NCBI GenBank assembly: GCA_964535715.1
Contig: CAZHUO010000008.1
Coordinates: forward strand, 1 to 47,988
Length of the DNA stretch: 47,988 nucleotides
Source: CAZCCC01 sp964535715
GTDB lineage: Bacteria; Patescibacteriota; Patescibacteriia; Buchananbacterales; UBA6539
Reading direction: 5' to 3'
Shown here: piece by piece, positions 1 to 7,243 of the stretch
Layout: each line of letters begins with the position of its first letter
Position numbering within the stretch: the stretch's first letter is position 1
The notes under the pieces: generated by a model
Seen by the model: only the letters and a program-made list of their open reading frames with translations
Databases searched by the model: none
What the model was told of the DNA's origin: nothing
Position numbers and translations under genes: made by a program

Positions 1-55
1 TGACATATGCCACTAGATTAGCAGAAAGTGCAATATGTGTGTGCACATTACCTTG
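1..55. repeat. Terminal inverted repeat, left copy
   Basis: The first 55 bases are the exact reverse complement of the last 55 bases of the window. Identity stops at base 56 (GAGTA against CCCTA), then resumes with TTGACA on both sides. The length of exactly 55 and the position flush with both ends suggest an assembly-graph overlap (k = 55) inside a longer repeat. A true telomere-like terminus is less likely but possible. Confidence 0.95.
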
Positions 56-60
56 GAGTA

Positions 61-90
61 TTGACAAAATATTAAAAGAATGATAATAAT
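61..90 (+). promoter_or_regulatory. Promoter of the secreted coiled-coil gene
   Basis: TTGACA lies at 61-66. An A/T-rich -10 region (AATAAT at 85-90, 18-bp spacer) follows. Directly downstream a perfect hairpin (ATTTGGC at 92-98, GCCAAAT at 106-112) could be an operator or a 5' leader structure. The gene starts at 159. Confidence 0.6.
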
Positions 91-158
91 TATTTGGCTA
101 TTGTGGCCAAATAAGAACATTAACAAAAAAGCACAACAAGGCACAAGGAGTTACTATC

Positions 159-1406
159 ATGCAATTCAAGATTGATCGGTTCATTTTATTGGTGATTATC
201 ACTGTTATCTTCACTGGTCATGCTTGGAGTCAAGTCAACTGGGTCGAAGTCGGAGTTCAAATTAAGAAGGGGTACGATAATATAATGCTGCAACAGGAAA
301 TGATTGACTATAGCCAAGATTTTGCTGATGCGGTCAAAAACGACAAGCCAATCCCCACACTGAAGCCTAAAATTTCTGGGGGCAAGACGTTGATACAGCG
401 AATTGATGAGTTGCAAGAGCAACTTGATGAAATTGATGTTCCTGCCGAAGAATCATCGGATGCACCTAGTCTGCCTACTGTCGAACAAATTGCTAGTTCT
501 GACGCTGAGACGGTCAGGACAGCCTTAAATCAAGCAGTAGAAAACGTTTCCGGTCGCGCCAAACAACTGCAAGCGCTGAAAGAAGCTAATGAAAACATTA
601 ACAATATGGTTTCCATGAGCGAGGCTACTGACAAATCCGTGCGGTTGTTGGCTAATGCATTCGAAGAAATTATTGAAAAAGCAGCATTAGCTCCGCTTAT
701 TAATCTGTTTGGCTTTGCTTGGTATGATCTGGAAGCCAACTTCAGTCCAAAAGTCGGCAATATTTTGAGCACCGCCAAGAAAAAACAGAAAATGCTTGCC
801 AGCGCATTAGATGTCAGAAGCAAGGGCTTCGCTAATTTAGTGGGTAACATTAATACTCTGCTCGCTGCAGAAGCTCAGCATTTGGATGCGGCAATACTTG
901 AGAGAAAAGGCGAGTTGGACAAGACTAAGGAAGCGGCCAAAAAAATTCAAGATGAATTACAGCCATTAATTGCCTTCTTGGAAGAAGAAGGTCCGCTATT
1001 GGAACAAGAAGAAAACGAAATAAATGAAGAAGGGAATGCATATAATAAGGAGTATGCGGCGCCTTTAGAAGAAGAGCAGAAGGTTTTAAAGGAACTTGAA
1101 CAGAGAAGAAAATCCAAGCAAGATACAGGAATCACGTCAGAAGAATGGAATCAGCGAGTAAACGCGTTGAACGAAGCGATTAAAAAAGCCACTGGGGAGT
1201 TTGAGGAAATTGAAGCCAAGCAGGATAAACACAATTCCAGAGTGGAAGAGTATGAAGCCAAGGTAGCTGAAAGAGATGAGCTTGATAAAGAATTAACCGA
1301 CTTGAATCTTAAATGCGATTCGGTTCAGGCTGACATTAAAAGACTCGAAGCCAACAAAACGCAAAACCAGCAGAACATCTTAACCCTAAGCAATAATCAA
1401 TTATGA
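159..1406 (+). CDS. Secreted coiled-coil protein, function unknown
   Basis: This 415-residue protein opens with a signal peptide (hydrophobic stretch about residues 8-20, cleavage likely near AWS-Q). The rest is mostly helical and rich in Glu, Lys, Ala and Gln. Long heptad-like stretches at about 245-415 predict an extended coiled coil, so a periplasmic or surface structural role is plausible. I recognise no enzyme motif. An AAGGAG ribosome site sits just before the ATG, which supports this start. It has its own promoter and terminator and so is probably monocistronic. Confidence 0.8.
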   Translation: MQFKIDRFILLVIITVIFTGHAWSQVNWVEVGVQIKKGYDNIMLQQEMIDYSQDFADAVKNDKPIPTLKPKISGGKTLIQRIDELQEQLDEIDVPAEESSDAPSLPTVEQIASSDAETVRTALNQAVENVSGRAKQLQALKEANENINNMVSMSEATDKSVRLLANAFEEIIEKAALAPLINLFGFAWYDLEANFSPKVGNILSTAKKKQKMLASALDVRSKGFANLVGNINTLLAAEAQHLDAAILERKGELDKTKEAAKKIQDELQPLIAFLEEEGPLLEQEENEINEEGNAYNKEYAAPLEEEQKVLKELEQRRKSKQDTGITSEEWNQRVNALNEAIKKATGEFEEIEAKQDKHNSRVEEYEAKVAERDELDKELTDLNLKCDSVQADIKRLEANKTQNQQNILTLSNNQL

Positions 1407-1441
1407 TTAAGTAATTGTTTGTATAATTGTTCATTTACCCG

Positions 1442-1473
1442 CTTCGTGTAGAAATACACGAAGTTTTTATTTT
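1442..1473 (+). terminator. Rho-independent terminator
   Basis: A 9-bp perfect stem (CTTCGTGTA, loop GAAA, TACACGAAG) is followed by a T-rich run. It ends the transcript of the coiled-coil gene. Confidence 0.9.
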
Positions 1474-1562
1474 ATAGTATTACCTCTGTCTCAATCATTA
1501 CTTCTTTGTTGGTATTGTGTCTATAACATTCTGGTGTTATGGATACTATCCCACACTAAGGT

Positions 1563-1754
1563 TTGAGATTATCGAGAATTTTAAGTGATCAAATGACATT
1601 CATTGAAATTTGGCAGCGGAGTTTTCATTGCCACATCATTAATGATGATTTTGATTTTGAAAACCATTATAATTACATAATTTACAATCCGGTAAAACAT
1701 AATTATGCCGATAATTCCGATGATTGGCCATATTTGTGGGATGATTTTTATTAA
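1563..1754 (+). pseudogene. Remnant of a REP-associated tyrosine transposase (3' part)
   Basis: The 63 codons resemble only the C-terminal end of the IS200-like/RAYT transposase family. The recognisable pieces are WQRSFHCHII, then YIIYNPVKH, then DDWPYLW. In intact members these follow the HUH motif and catalytic tyrosine region, which are absent here. The only start is a TTG with no ribosome site. I therefore read it as a truncated remnant rather than a working gene. Intact members of this family are known to act on palindromic REP sequences, and such repeats are present in the window. Confidence 0.75.
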
Positions 1755-1795
1755 AATGATTTGTAATTTTATAAAAAAAAATATTCAAGGCAAGG

Positions 1796-1820
1796 CCTCT
1801 ATGCCTTGTCGGGAAAAGTT
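1796..1820. repeat. 25-bp dispersed repeat, copy 1
   Basis: Matches 4408-4432 at 24 of 25 positions (starts CCTCTATGCCTTGTCGGG). Here it also pairs with the preceding CAAGGCA to form a hairpin. It lies just after the transposase remnant. Confidence 0.8.
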
Positions 1821-1846
1821 ATGTCAGTAACAAATAAATTTATAAT

Positions 1847-1882
1847 AAAAAAAGACCGCCTCAACTTTCGTATATTGGCGGT
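1847..1882 (-). terminator. Terminator of the small membrane protein gene (minus strand)
   Basis: On the minus strand, ACCGCC and GGCGGT form a stem with a 16-base loop, followed by CTTTTTTT. It lies just beyond the stop codon at 1899. Confidence 0.8.
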
Positions 1883-1898
1883 AGTAGATAAATTTTTG

Positions 1899-2069
1899 TT
1901 ATGCGTCGAGAACTTCCGGATCCTTGTTGGCCAGGCTTATCCCGACATAAATTGCGCCGGCGGTTGCGGCAAATGAAGTTAAAGTGCCGATGATCGTAAG
2001 AATAATTGACAAGACTTCTCCTTCCGCCTTTTGCGGCACTTTCGAACTGATGCAATGAACATGCTTCAT
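1899..2069 (-). CDS. Small single-pass membrane protein
   Basis: This is a 56-residue protein starting MKHVHCISSK. One hydrophobic segment covers about residues 20-44, and the tail is short and polar (NKDPEVLDA). The ATG at 2067-2069 has an AAAGGA ribosome site 8 bases upstream. I prefer it to the longer in-frame start at 2117, which lacks a site. It has its own promoter and terminator, which makes it a genuine monocistronic gene despite its size. Function unknown; small-protein toxin, secreted peptide or membrane-complex subunit are all open. Confidence 0.65.
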   Translation of the reverse strand: MKHVHCISSKVPQKAEGEVLSIILTIIGTLTSFAATAGAIYVGISLANKDPEVLDA

Positions 2070-2115
2070 GATGCTGATCCTTTCTGGCCAAAGGCCGGTT
2101 TGTGATGGGTTTAAC

Positions 2116-2143
2116 ATTATCTTTTTGAAGTAAATTTGTCAAT
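2116..2143 (-). promoter_or_regulatory. Promoter for the small membrane protein (minus strand)
   Basis: On the minus strand TTGACA (2138-2143) is followed by GATAAT (2116-2121) at 15 bp or by TAATGT at 17 bp. Spacing is slightly off for the better -10, so confidence is moderate. Confidence 0.5.
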
Positions 2144-2427
2144 AGTCTTTGATTTATATCTAATATTAATATAAAGTGAAAATAATCTAAATCAACATAG
2201 CGCCCCCCCCATAAGGAGGGTTTTATTTTTTAGATATTCATGGCTAGCCCCCTGCACCTATTTTATCCTATTTAGTATGGGGTATGCGCTTATTGACAAG
2301 ATTTTATGACAAGAATAAAATAAATAAGCTCTTTGAAAAGTAGCTGTGTAGTGAGTTATGTATTACTTAAGCATTGGGCTTAAGGTGACAGATTTTGTTT
2401 TAGTAGGTCAAAAAAAGGAGACAGGTT
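2144..2427. other. Intergenic region with divergent signals
   Basis: This gene-free stretch holds a C-run/GGAGGG imperfect hairpin followed by T's (about 2203-2230, weak terminator). It also holds a single copy of the CACCTATTTTA motif (2248-2266) and the promoter for the Ig lipoprotein. I see no coding sequence with a ribosome site. Confidence 0.5.
2293..2321 (+). promoter_or_regulatory. Promoter for the Ig-domain lipoprotein
   Basis: TTGACA (2293-2298), a 17-bp spacer and TAAAAT (2316-2321) give a good sigma-70-type promoter about 105 bases before the start codon. The CACCTATTTTA half-site lies 27 bp upstream. Confidence 0.7.
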
Positions 2428-4299
2428 ATGAAAAATGCATTGGTTATTCTAATGGTGCTAGTAGTAATACTGTTAATTGGATGTGTGCCAACGCCACAAC
2501 CAGCGCCGCAACCGCCAACTATTATTACTCATCCGGTACCGCAGATAGCAACATTTGGTGATACTGTTGAATTCAGCATTGTAGTAGAAAACGCCAGTTC
2601 CATCAGTTGGCAAAAAAACGGCGAGTTAATTTTGAATGCTGAAAGAGAAATTTTGACGCTTTATAATGTTACTAAAGCCGATAACGGAATGTATCAGGCT
2701 TTTGCTGAAAATTCAGTTGGTAGCGTTAGTTCTGCTATGGTTTCTCTTATTGTTCGTCAACCGCCAACTATTATTACTCATCCGGTATCGCAGACAGCAA
2801 CATTTGGAGATACTGTTGAATTCAGCGTTGTAGTAGAAAATGCCAATTCAATCAGTTGGCAAAAAAACGGCGAGTTTATTTTGAATGCTGTGTCACCCAT
2901 CAGACCGCAAGAATCTGAACTGTCAAAATCGTTGCAGCCTATTATTATCACTTACCCTGAAAGATCGATTTTGAGGCTTCAACGCGTGACCAAAGATGAT
3001 GAAGGAATATATCAGGCTTTTGCCGAAAATTCAGTTGGCACTGTTGCATCTGCTGAAGTCTCTCTTGTTGTGAAGCCGCAAGAAATAATTACTGCTGTCA
3101 CAACAAATCTTGCCAATTATCCTTTGGCGGTTAATTTCAAAAATACCAATGTTGTTTCCGTAAAAATTGGTGATGAAGTTATGCCAATCGAAGACTACGG
3201 AAATTTTTTCTGCATCAGGGATTTGGAACCAGGGCTAAACAAATTTGTTTTGCAAGGTCAAGACGATTCAGGTGAAGGGATTGAAGACATTTTGTTTGTC
3301 TATGAAATTACCTACGATCAAAGTATTTCTACGGCTGAAGATGAAATGCTTTATCAGCCCACAAATGATTTCTCAGCTACGTTGGTAATTAATCTTACCA
3401 AAGGTGTAATTTGGGGCGCTTTGCCCGAGATAATTATGCTAGCCGGAACACCTGACGGACAATATGTAGTTGATACAATGGGCAATGTTTATCAGACTTC
3501 TGACCATGTACTAAGCGGCGATTCTCTGCCTTTCCCAGAAACAATTGGTACTAATGATCTGTACTATTCGAGCGCCCTATCCTATCATTTGCCGTTATTT
3601 TCAGCCGACAGTCAGTTTTGTTTTCTTGAAAATGACAAGTATGATATGGCAAGCCGAACCATAGTTAATTATAATTTTCCTATTAATGTCAATGGAGGCT
3701 ATAATACAGTCCTCTTGAACGACGGATTATTATCACAAATTATCTATGGGGAATGGAATTTGGCAGATCCAATCAATGATTTATTAACAACCACTTCTTT
3801 GGAGTTTTATGGCAAAAATGCTTTAACTAATCCTTCGGGCAATTTCTTTATTTCAACTTATTACAGTCATGCTAGTGGTTCTTTTTATGTTAAAGATCTT
3901 TATAGCTTTGAAACTATTTTTAGCGCCTCAATGGACGATTTTACCGGGGATGTTGCATTTTTGCCTGATGGCAGTGTCGCCTTTATTGGCGCTGGTGGTA
4001 ATCCTTACTACGGAAAAGGAGAAATTGCAGTTTATAATTTTGCCGAAAATAATGTTGTCAGCCGATATTCCCAATTTGGCGCCTATTACGTAAAAATCGG
4101 ACATGATGGGCTAGTCTATGCTCGAAGTGCCTATAATGGAAGAAATGGCACTATAGATCATCAGGGAATTGAGGTTTTGCAATACGATGATAATACCAAA
4201 AAGTTGTTATTTATAAAGACATATTTTTTAGGCAATGGAGCTGACGAAATTGGCCAACAATTTTTCATCAAGCCTCCTGTAGTAGCACCTGTTCCTTGA
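2428..4299 (+). CDS. Lipoprotein with two Ig-like domains
   Basis: The 623-residue protein has a lipoprotein signal (hydrophobic core then LLIGC, lipidated Cys19). Two I-set-like immunoglobulin domains follow at about 30-110 and 112-213, each with ATFGDTVEFS and a SISWQKNGE strand and ending in a Y-Q-A-F-A-E-N motif. They are close to identical in DNA, so the second is a recent duplication; it carries an extra insert of about 25 residues. Residues 215-623 are beta-rich with repeated short strands and may form a propeller, but I cannot assign a family. A role in surface binding is likely. A strong AAGGAG site fixes the start. Confidence 0.8.
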   Translation: MKNALVILMVLVVILLIGCVPTPQPAPQPPTIITHPVPQIATFGDTVEFSIVVENASSISWQKNGELILNAEREILTLYNVTKADNGMYQAFAENSVGSVSSAMVSLIVRQPPTIITHPVSQTATFGDTVEFSVVVENANSISWQKNGEFILNAVSPIRPQESELSKSLQPIIITYPERSILRLQRVTKDDEGIYQAFAENSVGTVASAEVSLVVKPQEIITAVTTNLANYPLAVNFKNTNVVSVKIGDEVMPIEDYGNFFCIRDLEPGLNKFVLQGQDDSGEGIEDILFVYEITYDQSISTAEDEMLYQPTNDFSATLVINLTKGVIWGALPEIIMLAGTPDGQYVVDTMGNVYQTSDHVLSGDSLPFPETIGTNDLYYSSALSYHLPLFSADSQFCFLENDKYDMASRTIVNYNFPINVNGGYNTVLLNDGLLSQIIYGEWNLADPINDLLTTTSLEFYGKNALTNPSGNFFISTYYSHASGSFYVKDLYSFETIFSASMDDFTGDVAFLPDGSVAFIGAGGNPYYGKGEIAVYNFAENNVVSRYSQFGAYYVKIGHDGLVYARSAYNGRNGTIDHQGIEVLQYDDNTKKLLFIKTYFLGNGADEIGQQFFIKPPVVAPVP

Positions 4300-4327
4300 T
4301 TATTTTTACACCAATGTTATTATTTTT

Positions 4328-4360
4328 AGCGGCAAGCTTTCGGGTATGCCGCTTTTTTTA
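4328..4360 (+). terminator. Rho-independent terminator
   Basis: AGCGGCA and TGCCGCT form a 7-bp stem followed by a run of T. It lies 28 bases after the lipoprotein stop codon. Confidence 0.9.
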
Positions 4361-4407
4361 TTTTTTTGAATTTTAAGATTTGAATTAATAATTTATCTAA
4401 GCTAAAA

Positions 4408-4432
4408 CCTCTATGCCTTGTCGGGCAAAGTT
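4408..4432. repeat. 25-bp dispersed repeat, copy 2
   Basis: Second copy of the sequence at 1796-1820, one mismatch. Here the hairpin partner seen in copy 1 is missing. Confidence 0.8.
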
Positions 4433-4478
4433 TAGTGTAAGTAAGTTAAAAGGTTTGTTTTTGGCTGGCATTTGAGAT

Positions 4479-4616
4479 ATAATGAACCCGACCCCACTCT
4501 AAAGAGTGGGGTATCTGGGCGGGTTCTTAATGCAATGAGTCGGCTCCGCCGACATATTAATTTTATACCGCCCTTCATCTGTGCGCTAAAGCGCACAGTA
4601 TTCGGGCAATCATTAT
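4479..4616. other. Compact multi-hairpin element (candidate structured RNA or MITE)
   Basis: Within 138 bp there are four strong stems: GAACCCG (4484-4490) with CGGGTTC (4520-4526), enclosing CCCCACTC/GAGTGGGG (4492-4511); GTCGGC/GCCGAC (4539-4553); and CTGTGCGC/GCGCACAG (4579-4598). The outer ends ATAATGA and TCATTAT pair as well. CCCG at 4487 could pair with CGGG at 4603, and GGGCGG at 4517 with CCGCCC at 4567, so alternative folds exist. A TATAAT at 4478-4483, with TTGTTT 17 bp before it, may start a transcript here. It may be a cis-acting leader for the gene at 4646, a small RNA, or a small mobile palindromic element. Confidence 0.6.
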
Positions 4617-4645
4617 AAAATTAATTAAAAATAATAATTTATATT

Positions 4646-5116
4646 ATGTCTATTAAAGGTTTTGAAGCGGGCTCAAACCCGGAAATTAGTTTTGGCTATC
4701 TTTTAAATTCGCTAGACAGGCTCCGGAAAAAAGATTTTTCCAACCCAGAAGAGGGGATACATTTAGCCGACGTAATCCGCAGGGGAGTTGAAGAAGGCAT
4801 TGCCACTTGGAAGTCATTAAAAACCGGCAGTGATGAATTAGATAGGCTGGTAAATGGTGATAATAATTTTGTAGAGGATGGGATGGCTGAATTTGAAAGG
4901 GCGATAAGAGAACAGGAAGCCAGATTTGACGAAAGAATGAAAAAACAAATTGTTGAAATTAGAAATGGAGATGAACCGTGGGGTGTTGCAAGTATCAGAA
5001 ATTTGTCCGATCAGATTGCTAAACGTGTAAAGGAAGGGGTAACAACCTGGGAAAAACTCCAAACAACTGAACAGGAGCTTAAGGCGCTTGCTAATGCAAA
5101 GATAAAGCGGAAATAG
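4646..5116 (+). CDS. Hypothetical protein with an internal duplication
   Basis: This 156-residue, soluble, charged, helical protein has no signal peptide. Residues 38-70 and 118-150 are repeats offset by exactly 80 residues. They share the pattern L-x-D-x-I, then E-G-(I/V)-x-T-W-x-x-L-x-T, then E-L-x-x-L-x-N. A helical linker separates them. The pattern suggests a duplicated helical module, perhaps for binding a partner twice. No family recognised. The start is supported only by frame and by the A/T-rich region before it; there is no clear ribosome site. It follows the hairpin element by 29 bases. Confidence 0.65.
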   Translation: MSIKGFEAGSNPEISFGYLLNSLDRLRKKDFSNPEEGIHLADVIRRGVEEGIATWKSLKTGSDELDRLVNGDNNFVEDGMAEFERAIREQEARFDERMKKQIVEIRNGDEPWGVASIRNLSDQIAKRVKEGVTTWEKLQTTEQELKALANAKIKRK

Positions 5117-5176
5117 AAATATTATTAAATAATTTAAATTCATATAATGCTAGAGAAGGTGAGGGGGGGGGCTTGA

Positions 5177-5237
5177 CCCCCACACCTATTTTATCTCATT
5201 TAAATATAATACCTTTATAGTAAAATAGGTGTGGGGG
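5177..5237. repeat. ACCTATTTTA inverted-repeat element
   Basis: Perfect 17-bp arms, CCCCCACACCTATTTTA (5177-5193) and its complement (5221-5237), enclose 27 bp. The right arm touches the -35 box of the csoR promoter. Related elements lie at 2248, 9581 and 35126. Confidence 0.85.
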
Positions 5238-5290
5238 TTGACAGCCCTTTTTTTATGCCATATACTATACCTATACCTATGGTGTAGGTA
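5238..5290 (+). promoter_or_regulatory. csoR promoter with a probable CsoR operator
   Basis: TTGACA (5238-5243), a 17-bp spacer and TATACT (5261-5266) form a strong promoter. The next 23 bases (5268-5290) are an imperfect palindrome, TACCTATACC with GGTGTAGGTA around TAT. Its position just after the -10 box is where a repressor would block transcription. CsoR family regulators bind GC-centred palindromes at their own promoters, so autoregulation is a reasonable inference. Confidence 0.7.
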
Positions 5291-5314
5291 TGCTAATAAT
5301 AATTTATTTAATTT

Positions 5315-5581
5315 ATGGAAAAAGAAAAAACCCTGATTAATTTCAAGAAAGCCCAAAGTCATTTGGCAAAAATTATTGAAATGGTTAAAAAAAAAGAATA
5401 TTGCATTAATATTATGCAGCAGAATTTGGCGGTAATCGGTCTTTTGAAGTCGGCCAATCAGCAGTTGCTGGAAGGCCATCTCAAGAGTTGTTTCAGTAAT
5501 GCGATGAAAGGCGGCAACGAAGCGCGGAAAAAAGAAATGATTGACGAAATCTTGCGGCTTGGGAAGATGAGTTCTAAGTAG
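5315..5581 (+). CDS. csoR: CsoR-family copper-sensing repressor
   Basis: An 88-residue all-helical DUF156/CsoR protein. The Cu(I) ligands of the family are in place: Cys30 (EYC), His55 and Cys59 (GHLKSC). Length matches the family norm of 85-120. In known members Cu(I) binding releases DNA and derepresses efflux genes. The genes downstream are a copper-domain membrane protein and a copper ATPase, which fits. A promoter with a palindrome in the leader region suggests it represses itself. The ATG has no strong ribosome site. FrmR- or RcnR-type metal or aldehyde sensing is unlikely given the Cys-His-Cys set. Confidence 0.88.
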   Translation: MEKEKTLINFKKAQSHLAKIIEMVKKKEYCINIMQQNLAVIGLLKSANQQLLEGHLKSCFSNAMKGGNEARKKEMIDEILRLGKMSSK

Positions 5582-5590
5582 TGCGAAAGA

Positions 5591-5759
5591 CCCCTCACCC
5601 CAACCCTCTCCCCAAAGGGGAGAGGGGGAAACTTTGCGGAGACCCCCTCACCCGCGGAGTAGTTCGAGGGCCCTCTCCCCAAAGGGGAGAGGGAGAATAA
5701 GGCGGAGGCCCCTCACTCACGATGCTGTGCGAAGGCCCTCTCCCCAAAGGGGAGAGGGG
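5591..5759. repeat. REP-like palindromic array, three units
   Basis: Three units of about 55 bp each start CCCCTCA and end in CTCTCCCCAAAGGGGAGAGG, a near-perfect hairpin. Short linkers such as ATAAGGCGGAGG separate them. The array separates csoR from the next gene and could act as a transcript-end hairpin. The same unit recurs at 41639-41835 and 42666-42782. Confidence 0.85.
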
Positions 5760-5770
5760 TAGAAAAAAAT

Positions 5771-7168
5771 ATGTCAAACATAAAAAAAATAAAATTCAAA
5801 GTTGACGGCTTACACTGCAAAAGCTGCAAGGTTTTGTTGGAAACCGAAATTGATGCTTTGTCCGGGGTAAAAGAAGTTAAGGTTGATTACCAAACAGGGG
5901 ATTGCGAAGTGGAGTTTGAGGAAGGTAGGGTTTTGTTTAAAGATATTAAGGATAAGATAGAAGGTTTTGGATATTCAGTAAATCCAGTGAATCCAGTGAA
6001 TCCAGTGAATCCAGTGAATCCAGTAAATCCAGTGGGCCAGAAGCCATGGTCAAAAGGTTTTATTATCGGCTTATTGGTTTTTCTAATTATTGTCGGTTTA
6101 ATTTTTGGTTATTACTTATTTCAACGGTTTGGCGGGTTCAGAATTTTGGCAAAACTTAACGAGCCGAATTTGGGTTATGGCCTGATATTTTTAATCGGCA
6201 TTTTGACAAGCTTTCATTGCGTTGGGATGTGTGGCGGCTTGGTAGTGACATATTCTGCCGGCATTGTTGGCAAAGACGATAAAAAGACAAAAATTACTTT
6301 GCCTCATTTTCAATATAATTTTGGCCGGCTAATTTCTTATACTTTAATTGGTGGGATTTTGGGCGGAATTGGTTCGTTTTTTGCAATTAATCCCTATTTT
6401 TCCGGAACACTGATGTTGGTTGCCGGAATATTTATGATTTTAATGGCGGTTTCTTTGTATACTAATTATCGCTGGCTAGACAAGGTCAAGCTGAAAACCC
6501 CGCAATTTATTGCCAAATATATATACCGGCAGAAACAAAGCCAGAATCCCAAAAGCCCATTGGTAATAGGCCTGCTTACCGGTTTAATGCCTTGCGGGCC
6601 GCTGCAAGCAATGCAGCTTTATGCTTTGGGGACAGGGAATTTTTACCGCGGAGCCTTGAGTATGGCAGTCTATGCGTTGGGCACGATTCCTTTAATGTTT
6701 GGCTTTGGCACTTTTATTTCTTATTTATCAAAAAATTATATGAAAAAAATAATGAAAATTTCAGCTGTTATCGTCGGGCTATTGGCTTTGGTAATGATTG
6801 GCCGGGGCTTATCAAATTTCGGCTGTCATTTTTCTTTTGCCAAAACTAACACGGGTAAACCAATTAATATTGCCGCTACAAATATTAATTCTAATTCTAA
6901 GCAGATCCAAACTGTTTATATGGACTTAGATTACAGCGGTTATAATCCAAATGTTTTGAATATTAAAAAAGACATTCCGGTTCGCTGGATAATCAATGTC
7001 AAACAAATGTCCGGCTGTACTAATGAAATAATTTTGCACGGCGGCTATAATATCAGAAAAAAGCTGCAATACGGCGAAAATATAATTGAGTTTACCCCAA
7101 AGCAAGCCGGAGTAATTGAATTCTCCTGCTGGATGCAGATGGTTTGGGGAAAGTTTGTGGTTGATTAG
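5771..7168 (+). CDS. HMA - SafE/TauE-like membrane - cupredoxin fusion protein
   Basis: The 465-residue protein has three parts. Residues 1-70 are a heavy-metal-associated domain with GLHCKSC (Cys16, Cys19). Residues about 97-345 are a polytopic membrane domain of the SafE/DsbD_2 type, with HCVGMCGG and LMPCGPLQ motifs. Residues about 380-465 look like a cupredoxin, with a late Cys-Trp-Met-Gln-Met copper-site motif. A linker of six NPV repeats joins the first two parts. Such proteins are linked to copper delivery or export across the membrane. It sits between csoR and copA, which supports copper handling. The direction of transport is not shown by sequence. Confidence 0.85.
   Translation: MSNIKKIKFKVDGLHCKSCKVLLETEIDALSGVKEVKVDYQTGDCEVEFEEGRVLFKDIKDKIEGFGYSVNPVNPVNPVNPVNPVNPVGQKPWSKGFIIGLLVFLIIVGLIFGYYLFQRFGGFRILAKLNEPNLGYGLIFLIGILTSFHCVGMCGGLVVTYSAGIVGKDDKKTKITLPHFQYNFGRLISYTLIGGILGGIGSFFAINPYFSGTLMLVAGIFMILMAVSLYTNYRWLDKVKLKTPQFIAKYIYRQKQSQNPKSPLVIGLLTGLMPCGPLQAMQLYALGTGNFYRGALSMAVYALGTIPLMFGFGTFISYLSKNYMKKIMKISAVIVGLLALVMIGRGLSNFGCHFSFAKTNTGKPINIAATNINSNSKQIQTVYMDLDYSGYNPNVLNIKKDIPVRWIINVKQMSGCTNEIILHGGYNIRKKLQYGENIIEFTPKQAGVIEFSCWMQMVWGKFVVD
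5981..6034 (+). repeat. 9-bp tandem repeat coding for NPV x6
   Basis: Six copies of AATCCAGTG (one variant ending GTA) encode Asn-Pro-Val repeats in the linker after the HMA domain. Since the unit is a multiple of 3, copy number can change without breaking the frame. A related segment, GATATTCAGTAAATCCAGTG, recurs outside genes near 35076. Confidence 0.95.
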
Positions 7169-7243
7169 CTGGAAGCTTTTAGCTTATAGCTTATAGGTTT
7201 TATAATTAACTAGAAGCTATAAGCTAACAGCTAAAACCTAAAT

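Noticed and set aside
1861..2142. 93-codon minus-strand frame overlapping the small membrane protein
   Set aside because: It lacks a ribosome site, covers the promoter and reads through the terminator stem. The 56-residue frame is better supported.
2358..2561. 67-codon frame starting MYYLSIGLKV
   Set aside because: It has no ribosome site and overlaps the lipoprotein gene, whose AAGGAG site and lipobox fix the true frame.
5591..5759. Possible CRISPR array from regularly spaced repeats
   Set aside because: The units are palindromic throughout, the linkers are only about 10-15 bases and resemble each other, and no cas gene is near. REP-like repeats fit better.
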